Source of the DNA: Dehalococcoidia bacterium UBA1151
GTDB taxonomy: Bacteria > Chloroflexota > Dehalococcoidia > Lucifugimonadales > Lucifugimonadaceae
Assembly (NCBI GenBank): GCA_002311865.1
Contig: DBZV01000158.1
Span: forward strand, 5,469 to 13,118
Length of the DNA: 7,650 bases
Direction: 5' to 3'
Program-made: the position numbers and the translations under genes
Notes under the pieces: model-generated
Database searches by the model: none
What the model saw: only the letters and a program-made list of their open reading frames with translations
What the model was told of the DNA's origin: nothing
In this document: positions 1-4,988 of the stretch, in pieces
Numbering within the stretch: position 1 is the first letter of the stretch
Layout: the number at the start of each line of letters is the position of its first letter

Positions 1-950
1 TTCTTTTCCAGAGCGTCAAGGATGCGACCAATTCCCTGGTCCATGCGGTCGATCTGAGCCACATATGTGGCCATACGGAGGTCTTCCCAGTCGATGTTTT
101 CCGCGTCCTTCCACGCCGGTGCGGTCGCATCCCGCGGTGTGATATCCCAGCGCGATTCCAGGACACCTGAGTCGCGCAACTCCTCGTGCCGGTTCGTTCG
201 CAACTCGTCCCAGCCGCCCCGGTACTTCCCCTCGTATTTCGCGATGTCTTCTTCGAAGGCATGCAACGGCCAATGCGGTGCCGTGAAGGCCGTGTACAGG
301 AAAAACGGCTTATCCGTTCCCGACGCGTTATCGACCATCTCAACGGCCTTGTCCGCAATGGCATCTGTGTAGTAGAAATCGGGCGAATCGGGAGTGATGT
401 GATGATCATTCTCAAACAGCGTGAGCGGATGGAAAAACGAACCCGCGCCAATCAGTGTCCCAAAGTGCTGGTCAAACCCTCGCTGAGTAGGGACGGGATG
501 GCCAGCATCACCGGCTGACCACGCATCGGGATTCTGCATGTCGTATTCGCCACCCACATGCCACTTGCCTGACATCAGCGTCTGGTAACCAGCGTCTCGA
601 AGCACTTCAGCCACAGTAACGCAATTACTGTTGAGAAATCCACGATAACCCGGCACGTGGAGGTCTTTGACCATATGGCCTATTCCTGCCCGGTGAGGGC
701 TGATTCCTGTCATCAGCGATGCGCGAGATGGGCAGCAGCGGGCGTAGTTGTACATCTGGGAGAATCGCAAGCCAGAACTGGCTAGCCTATCGAGATTGGG
801 CGTTGCAATCTCGGAGCCGAAGCAACCGATATCAGAGAAGCCCATATCGTCGGCAAGAATTAATACGATATTGGGGCGATCATCCCTTGTTGGATTGTCA
901 TCTATTGTCACGGCATTAGGTCTTTCGGGGGTTCGCAAATTCTTGCGCAT
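1..950 (-). CDS. Sulfatase (arylsulfatase-like), 3' end outside the window
   Basis: Type I sulfatase that hydrolyses sulfate esters; the substrate cannot be read from sequence. Only the N-terminal 316 codons are present because the gene runs off the left edge without a stop. From the ATG at 950-948, residues 27-37 read PNIVLILADDM, the N-terminal strand and metal-binding Asp pair (34-35). RCCPSR at 71-76 followed by ASLMTG is the sulfatase signature: Cys72 in CxPxR is the residue expected to become formylglycine. GKWH at 128-131 and APHW at 224-227 supply the usual Lys and His active-site residues. The distal metal ligands would lie outside the window. No hydrophobic signal peptide is visible with this start or in the open frame upstream, so export is unsupported. 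The start is uncertain: there is no clear ribosome binding site, and a GTG at 911-909 nearer the conserved core is an alternative. The gene is divergent from the pseudogene at 1045. Confidence 0.93.
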   Translation of the reverse strand, partial: MRKNLRTPERPNAVTIDDNPTRDDRPNIVLILADDMGFSDIGCFGSEIATPNLDRLASSGLRFSQMYNYARCCPSRASLMTGISPHRAGIGHMVKDLHVPGYRGFLNSNCVTVAEVLRDAGYQTLMSGKWHVGGEYDMQNPDAWSAGDAGHPVPTQRGFDQHFGTLIGAGSFFHPLTLFENDHHITPDSPDFYYTDAIADKAVEMVDNASGTDKPFFLYTAFTAPHWPLHAFEEDIAKYEGKYRGGWDELRTNRHEELRDSGVLESRWDITPRDATAPAWKDAENIDWEDLRMATYVAQIDRMDQGIGRILDALEK

Positions 951-1044
951 TGCATCGGCGTCATTTGGGGCGATCTTACATCGGGCTGAATCAGGAGCGA
1001 TGGCACGAGATAACTCATCGGTACTCCGCTGATATCGTAAGCGG

Positions 1045-2331
1045 ATGAATCGCTTCCTACGGACATTGATGGAGGGCGCCCTCCTCGCAGACGGCGCAAT
1101 GGGCTCCTACCTGTTCGAGCTAACTGGCCGGCTGTCGGAACAGAATCACGTCTACGAGGCGTTCAATGTTGACCGGCCAGAGCTTGTACTGCAGGTGCAT
1201 CTTGAATATCTGAATGCCGGTGCGCGCACTATTTCAACCAGCACATTTGGCGCTAACGAAACCTATCTGGCCCAGCTTGGCGAATCGGGGCGTGTAGAGC
1301 AGATCAATCGTCAAGGTGTCAAGCTGGCGCGCGGAGCGATAGCGTCATTTGCGGAAGGTTCTGGCCGACAGGCCTCAGAGTTTTTCGTGCTGGGCTCAAT
1401 TGGGCCAGTGCTTGATCCAGACGCCGAAATCACGGTACTCCGGGATACCTATTCCCCTCAACTAACAGCGCTGCATGCCGAAGAGGTGGACGCAATAATT
1501 CTGGAGACCTTTGCCTCCAGTCAGCAGGCCTTTGAGGTGACGCGATTGAGCAAGGAGATTGCGCCGGATACGGCAGTGGTAGTCCAACTCTCGCTGGATG
1601 AAGCTGCAAATACCGCATCCACCTTCCCGGCTGCCAGTGAACTGGTCGCCGTGGCAGTTGAAAAAGGCGCCGACGTTCTGGGGGTCAACTGCTCCTCACC
1701 GTGGGACGTTGAATCATTCATAGACGAGGCCACGCAGACTGAGACAGTGCAGACCGGCAAACTGCTGCTCTCGGCGATGCCCAACGCTGGTGGGTTCCGG
1801 AGAATTGGCCAACGATTCATGAACCACGTGAATCCGGAGTTCATGGGGCGCACGGCCAGGGACTATATGGGCAAGGGGGTCCGCCTGATTGGCGGGTGCC
1901 GCGAGGTCCACCCCGCCCACGTGCGCGAAATGGCCGGGTACATCAAAAGTGTCGGTGGCCTGGATACACCTGGCAGTCGGCCTGTGGCGAGTGCGACTTC
2001 CAGGGTTGGACCCGATGAAAAGCGCCTGAACGGGCAATTCTCACGGAAGGTTATTGATGGCGAATTCGTGGTGAGTGTGGAACTGCTCCCTCCCCGTGGG
2101 ACGGCCATTCTAGGTACACAGGAAAAGATTGCGTTCATTGGCGAAGTCGGGGCATCCGGGCTGGTAGACGCAGTTGATGTCACCGATAGCTCCCGTGGCA
2201 TCCCGCTCATGCCGCCTGGCGATTTCATCTCCCTGACGCGTTCATCTCTCCAGATCAGCGGCGATAACACTGACCCCGTTGAACTTATACCCCACTTTTC
2301 AACGCGTGATGTAAACACGATGGGCTTGTAG
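1045..2331 (+). CDS. 5' fragment of the broken gene: methyltransferase domain plus start of the reductase domain
   Basis: Open frame of 428 codons ending at the premature TAG. It holds the complete homocysteine S-methyltransferase barrel: DGAMG at 16-20, LETF at 153-156, GVNC at 213-216, MPNAG at 245-249 and GGC at 283-285. A linker follows, then the first ~90 residues of the reductase domain (VELLPP at 345-350, PHF at 416-418). If translated alone, the reductase part would be a truncated barrel and should not fold properly. The methyltransferase part would lack one of three zinc-binding Cys residues, because Arg286 replaces the second Cys of the pair and Glu287 follows where Gly is usual. 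Independent function is therefore doubtful. Listed because an automatic annotation would report it as a gene. Confidence 0.6.
   Translation: MNRFLRTLMEGALLADGAMGSYLFELTGRLSEQNHVYEAFNVDRPELVLQVHLEYLNAGARTISTSTFGANETYLAQLGESGRVEQINRQGVKLARGAIASFAEGSGRQASEFFVLGSIGPVLDPDAEITVLRDTYSPQLTALHAEEVDAIILETFASSQQAFEVTRLSKEIAPDTAVVVQLSLDEAANTASTFPAASELVAVAVEKGADVLGVNCSSPWDVESFIDEATQTETVQTGKLLLSAMPNAGGFRRIGQRFMNHVNPEFMGRTARDYMGKGVRLIGGCREVHPAHVREMAGYIKSVGGLDTPGSRPVASATSRVGPDEKRLNGQFSRKVIDGEFVVSVELLPPRGTAILGTQEKIAFIGEVGASGLVDAVDVTDSSRGIPLMPPGDFISLTRSSLQISGDNTDPVELIPHFSTRDVNTMGL
2329..2331 (+). other. Premature in-frame amber stop (nonsense lesion)
   Basis: The TAG sits in the same frame as the coding sequence on both sides: PHFSTRDVNTMGL before it and ARLIGLHARDIRNV after it. 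Family members carry Gln here (MGLQ followed by the next helix), so CAG to TAG is the simplest history. This is established family knowledge applied to a directly visible stop codon. Confidence 0.85.
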
Positions 2332-2337
2332 GCGAGA

Positions 2338-2943
2338 TTGATAGGGCTTCACGCCAGGGATATTCGGAACGTACTGATCATCACTGGCGACCCGCCAAAG
2401 ATGTCCCCCACGTATCCACGTTCGGCCGCCGTATTCGATCTCGATTCCACCACGCTGATCCGGAATGTTTACGGGCTACTCAACGCAGGCCTCGACTTCG
2501 GCGGGCAGCCGCTATCACGCAGTGCACAGCCGAATACATCATTCACCATTGGATCTGGGTATGAGCCAGAGGCTCCCAATCCCGAGCACGAACTTGAAAA
2601 GCTGCGTCGCAAGATCGATAACGGCGTGGATTACATATTCACCCAGCCCGTCTTTGATGAATCAGCGCTCGATAAGATCGAACCGTTCCGACAAGATGTC
2701 CCAATAATGCCCGGCGTGCTGGTGCTAAACGGACTCGATCACGCCCGCCGGATGGCGCTAACCCCCGGTATAAGAATCCCTGAATTCGTATTCAGTCGCC
2801 TCGAGAGATTTGATCAGCCAGATGATCAGGTCAAAGAAGCGCGATCACTCGCCGCAGACAGGTTCAGGCAATCAAGCGCTCCGGGTGGGCTGGCGTGTAC
2901 CTTATATCGCCAGCTGGCCACCACGGAGTCATTGACGTTCTAA
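2338..2943 (+). CDS. 3' fragment of the broken gene: rest of the reductase domain, with a frameshifted tail
   Basis: Same frame as the 5' fragment, restarting after the TAG. An ORF caller would start it at the TTG at 2338, which is simply an internal Leu codon of the ancestral gene. It encodes most of the methylenetetrahydrofolate reductase barrel: RNVLIITGDPPKMS (flavin and substrate region), AVFDLDS, FTIGSG, and TQPVFD, whose Gln contacts folate in the family. After about position 2870 the product reads SSAPGGLACTLYR and onward, which does not resemble the family. The expected ending GWAGVYLISPAGHH with VIDVLKEGLS lies in the frame ending at 2960. There is no ribosome binding site ahead of 2338 and the barrel lacks its first strands, so this is a remnant and not a separate gene. 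Confidence 0.6.
   Translation: MIGLHARDIRNVLIITGDPPKMSPTYPRSAAVFDLDSTTLIRNVYGLLNAGLDFGGQPLSRSAQPNTSFTIGSGYEPEAPNPEHELEKLRRKIDNGVDYIFTQPVFDESALDKIEPFRQDVPIMPGVLVLNGLDHARRMALTPGIRIPEFVFSRLERFDQPDDQVKEARSLAADRFRQSSAPGGLACTLYRQLATTESLTF
2866..2876 (+). other. Frameshift site (apparent 1-base deletion)
   Basis: Codons up to CA at 2869-2870 follow the upstream frame (AADRFRQ). From ATC at 2871 the family-like C-terminus (IKRSGWAGVYLIS) is in the frame one base earlier. Restoring one base between 2870 and 2871, for example AGGCAAATCAAG, joins the two parts with no extra or missing residue relative to the family pattern. A short A run is a common place for slippage or for a base-calling error. Confidence 0.8.
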
Positions 2944-2956
2944 AGGAAGGACTCTC

Positions 2957-4066
2957 TTAGCTCAGCACCGCCAGTTTGTGGTGCTCAATCAGATCAAAGT
3001 CGATCTGCGCTCCAAGTCCCGGCTCTTCAAAGGCGTGAACCATGCCGTTTGAGTCAACTTCGATGTCCTCAACCAGACCGTACTTCTGCGCGGCTGGAGG
3101 GAGCAGGACTTCAAAGTAACCGCAGTTCTGGATTGCCATGATGACGTGGAGGTTCGCCACGTTGTTCAGGCTATTGCCCCCGTGGTGGACCTCAAAGTTC
3201 GTGTGAAACGCCTCCGCAAGATGCGCGATCTTCATTAGATTGGTGATCCCCCCCGTCACGGCAACATCAGCTCGCAAGTAGTCCGTAGCGTCGCGCACAA
3301 GCCACTCGGTCTTGGCCGCAAATCCACCTGGCGAGTACTCGGTGGCCATCACAGGAATGTTGAGATGCTGCTTCAGCTTCACGTAGTTGTGAATATCATC
3401 CTCAACCAGCGGATCCTCGTACCAGAGGTAATTCAACTCTTCCACGGCCTGACCGACCTTGAGCGCCGTGGGATAGTCGTACGCCCATGTTGAGTCCAGC
3501 ATCAGTGTGAAATCGTCACCAACGCGTGAACGAACCTCTTCGCAGACCTCAATATCAAGTTTGGGTTCCGTTGGTGGATGGATCTTGTACGCCAGCCAGC
3601 CTTGCTGCTTGAACTCAGCCGCCTCAGTCGCATAGTCGTCAGCAGACGGGAACCGTTTCGACGAGGCATAGGCGGGCACGCTGGTGCGGAAAGATCCCAG
3701 CAATCGATGGATTGGAAGTCCCGCGATTTTGCCCATCAGATCCCACAGTGCCACGTCCACGGCGCCAACGATTCGGTAGCCGGAGTTTCTCTGCAGCCTG
3801 ACCATCCGATCGAAGAGCCGTTCACGGTCGGTCGGGTCCTGATCAATTAAGAGGGGCTTAAGGCCCTCGATTAGCGATTGCACATCCAGATGTGCGCCCT
3901 TGCTGGATGAACCCAGGAACGAGTGTCCAGATAGCCCTTCGTCTGTCTTGATCTCCACCAGCCCCAGTTGGCTGGATCCGCCAAACTCGGCTGTGTGCTT
4001 TCCGTAAGCCATCCGGGGAATTCCACCCCACTCGAACAGCGTCACCGTGAGATCTGTGATTTTCAT
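2957..4066 (-). CDS. Mandelate racemase/muconate lactonizing-type enzyme (enolase superfamily)
   Basis: Intact 369-residue Mg2+-dependent enzyme that abstracts the proton alpha to a carboxylate; likely an acid-sugar dehydratase, epimerase or racemase, with unknown substrate. The N-terminal capping domain spans about 1-125 and the barrel about 130-345. Metal ligands are Asp191 (LMLDS), Glu217 (WYEDP) and Glu243 (ATEYSPGG). Catalytic candidates are Lys161 in a K-x-H motif (YKIHPP), the Asp267-His294 dyad (ADVAVTGG and EVHHGGN) and Glu319 at the end of strand eight (YFEVLLP). The dyad places it in the mandelate racemase subgroup. KxH at strand two, where KxK or KxR is common, and the tract HHGGNSLNN may mark a particular subfamily. 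The start MKITDL is typical, though the ribosome binding site is weak. Its stop overlaps the ancestral stop of the convergent pseudogene, leaving no room for a terminator. No signal peptide is seen; cytoplasmic. Confidence 0.94.
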   Translation of the reverse strand: MKITDLTVTLFEWGGIPRMAYGKHTAEFGGSSQLGLVEIKTDEGLSGHSFLGSSSKGAHLDVQSLIEGLKPLLIDQDPTDRERLFDRMVRLQRNSGYRIVGAVDVALWDLMGKIAGLPIHRLLGSFRTSVPAYASSKRFPSADDYATEAAEFKQQGWLAYKIHPPTEPKLDIEVCEEVRSRVGDDFTLMLDSTWAYDYPTALKVGQAVEELNYLWYEDPLVEDDIHNYVKLKQHLNIPVMATEYSPGGFAAKTEWLVRDATDYLRADVAVTGGITNLMKIAHLAEAFHTNFEVHHGGNSLNNVANLHVIMAIQNCGYFEVLLPPAAQKYGLVEDIEVDSNGMVHAFEEPGLGAQIDFDLIEHHKLAVLS

Positions 4067-4119
4067 CGCGCATACCCAATCTGATTACCGCCCATTGCGG
4101 GAACGGCACTACCATATCG

Positions 4120-4148
4120 TGGACAAGAATTTTGCGGAAGAATACATC
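4120..4148 (+). promoter_or_regulatory. Possible sigma-70-type promoter for the two-gene unit
   Basis: TGGACA at 4120-4125 (5 of 6 matches to the -35 consensus) is 17 bases from TACATC at 4143-4148 (3 of 6 to the -10). Transcription would start near 4155, just before the ribosome binding site at 4158. It lies in the 102-base divergent gap between the enolase-family gene and the small ORF. The weak -10 keeps this tentative. Confidence 0.2.
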
Positions 4149-4157
4149 AGAACACCC

Positions 4158-4162
4158 GGGAG
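4158..4162 (+). promoter_or_regulatory. Ribosome binding site of the 57-residue ORF
   Basis: GGGAG ends six bases before the ATG at 4169. It is the main reason, besides the coupled downstream gene, for treating this short ORF as real. Confidence 0.6.
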
Positions 4163-4168
4163 ACGCAG

Positions 4169-4342
4169 ATGGACCTGCTGTTTGAGACTGAAAATCAACC
4201 GAAGACCCTCGTCCTGGAGCGGACCGACGATGATCGCCTCAGGCTGGTGATCACCCTGAAAAAGCTGGGCCAGGAGACCATTCTGGAATACTTCCTGGAT
4301 GAACAGGATCGAGGCCGACTGGCACTGGCGCTTGGAAAGTGA
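4169..4342 (+). CDS. Small hypothetical protein, 57 residues
   Basis: The family is not recognised. The product starts MDLLFETEN and ends LALALGK. It is highly charged and rich in Leu, with alternating short hydrophobic stretches (LVLER, LRLVITL, ETILEYFL) that suggest a small strand-strand-helix fold. It has no Cys, signal peptide or membrane segment, so it is probably cytoplasmic. Support for it being real: a GGGAG ribosome binding site at proper spacing, a position at the head of a plus-strand pair, and a stop (TGA at 4340-4342) that overlaps the GTG start of the next gene by four bases (GTGA), typical of translational coupling. It may therefore work with the downstream product. A small partner protein or regulator are both possible, but nothing in the sequence decides between them. 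Confidence 0.65.
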   Translation: MDLLFETENQPKTLVLERTDDDRLRLVITLKKLGQETILEYFLDEQDRGRLALALGK

Positions 4343-4938
4343 CAACAGGCGGAATTAGCGGCGGAGGCATGAAGTTCTGGAGCGACGCCACGATCGAAGA
4401 TCGACCGCGGGTACTTACCGTGGATATCACCGGGAATCGCGACGGATGGGAGCACGACTCAGCTCACCGGGTTCATTCGAGCATGCCTCGACGCAAAATC
4501 TCCGTTGCCACTGAAGAGCCGGTGATCGGCGAGGCGTCGGAACTCGCCAAAATGATCAACGGGGCAGGGGAGTTCAACGCCATGCTGCTCCTGTGTCGGC
4601 CAGCTGATAGCGACGCAGCTGCGCAGATCTGGGGCCAGATAAAGGAGGTAAATACCGAAGCCTTGCTTGCGATCTGTACATGGGACACTGCAGAACCGCT
4701 GCTCGCCAGTGCTGTAGGCGAGTCAACAGGATCGTTTGGTCAACTGGCCGTTGTCCAGGAATCGCCTATGACTATTCGGGCCGCCGGCCTGTTTTTTATG
4801 AAATTCTTTGCAGAGCTTGACATGCACTCAGAGGCCACGCATTCAATGACCGGCAAAATGGTGTGGTTCGGTCACTCAAAGGCCAGAGAGATACTCCGCC
4901 GCCGCAACTATGAAGGACGAGTCTCACTCAAGGCGTAG
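4339..4938 (+). CDS. Hypothetical protein, about 189-199 residues, coupled to the 57-residue ORF
   Basis: The family is not recognised. With the overlapping GTG start at 4339 it has 199 residues; an ATG at 4369 (MKFWSD) would give 189, but the GGAGG before that ATG is only one base away, too close for normal use. The first ten residues are Gly/Thr-rich and may not be conserved. The middle and C-terminal parts alternate hydrophobic strands and helices (FNAMLLLCR, EALLAICTWD, GQLAVVQ, AAGLFFMKFFAEL, MVWFGHSKAREILRRR), suggesting a soluble alpha/beta fold. AAGLFFMKFFAEL is a hydrophobic helix but short for a membrane span. The basic end (REILRRR) could bind nucleic acid or an acidic partner; this is only a guess. 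It converges on the lipoprotein gene at 4989. Confidence 0.7.
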   Translation: MTTGGISGGGMKFWSDATIEDRPRVLTVDITGNRDGWEHDSAHRVHSSMPRRKISVATEEPVIGEASELAKMINGAGEFNAMLLLCRPADSDAAAQIWGQIKEVNTEALLAICTWDTAEPLLASAVGESTGSFGQLAVVQESPMTIRAAGLFFMKFFAELDMHSEATHSMTGKMVWFGHSKAREILRRRNYEGRVSLKA

Positions 4939-4940
4939 CG

Positions 4941-4966
4941 GCATGTCAGGGATTGAGGCGACATGC
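4941..4966. repeat. Inverted repeat in a convergent gap, possible two-way terminator
   Basis: GCATGTC at 4941-4947 pairs perfectly with GACATGC at 4960-4966 around a 12-base loop. It begins right after the stop of the hypothetical gene and 23 bases past the stop of the converging lipoprotein gene, where a shared terminator would be expected. There is no run of T on either strand, so a standard intrinsic terminator is not demonstrated. Confidence 0.35.
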
Positions 4967-4988
4967 ACCCCAACCCTTGACGAGTTGG

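Larger units (their letters stand above)
1045..2960 (+). pseudogene. Broken bifunctional homocysteine S-methyltransferase / methylenetetrahydrofolate reductase (YitJ type)
   Basis: The ancestral product (~638 residues) would have joined a zinc-dependent homocysteine S-methyltransferase domain (residues ~1-305) to a flavin-dependent 5,10-methylenetetrahydrofolate reductase domain (~335-638), linking folate one-carbon flow to methionine synthesis. Three lesions are visible. A TAG at 2329-2331 interrupts the frame between NTMGL and ARLIG, where relatives read MGLQ-; CAG to TAG is one transition. Near 2870/2871 one base is missing (AGGCA|ATCAAG), after which the family C-terminus, with GWAGVYLISPAGHH, continues in another frame to a TAG at 2958-2960. 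Third, the zinc pair normally reading GGCC is GGCR (Cys285, Arg286), although Cys216 in GVNC is kept. The reductase residues look intact: Glu346 in VELLPP, GDPP after the stop, and TQPVFD. The start fits the family N-terminus (MNRFL... DGAMG at 16-20), but the ribosome binding site is weak. Sequencing error is the alternative to true decay. Confidence 0.88.

Noticed and set aside
1010..1044. Leaderless promoter for the methyltransferase gene, with TATCGT at 1033-1038 as -10
   Set aside because: No acceptable -35 at the expected distance and a weak -10; not enough to annotate.
908..1099. Minus-strand ORF of 63 codons overlapping both the sulfatase start and the methyltransferase start
   Set aside because: It is out of frame with the sulfatase, overlaps two better supported coding regions and has no recognisable content.
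1863..2318. Minus-strand ORF of 151 codons opposite the methyltransferase/reductase gene
   Set aside because: Antisense shadow of a strand with clear family motifs; composition is Ser/Arg/Pro-rich without domain signals.
2329..2331. Selenocysteine- or pyrrolysine-type recoding at the TAG
   Set aside because: The position is a conserved Gln, not a catalytic residue; selenocysteine uses TGA; and a frameshift plus a lost zinc Cys in the same gene point to decay or error.
4195..4455. Minus-strand ORF of 86 codons over the two-gene unit
   Set aside because: Overlaps the plus-strand pair that has a ribosome binding site and coupled start; the minus-strand product shows no domain features.
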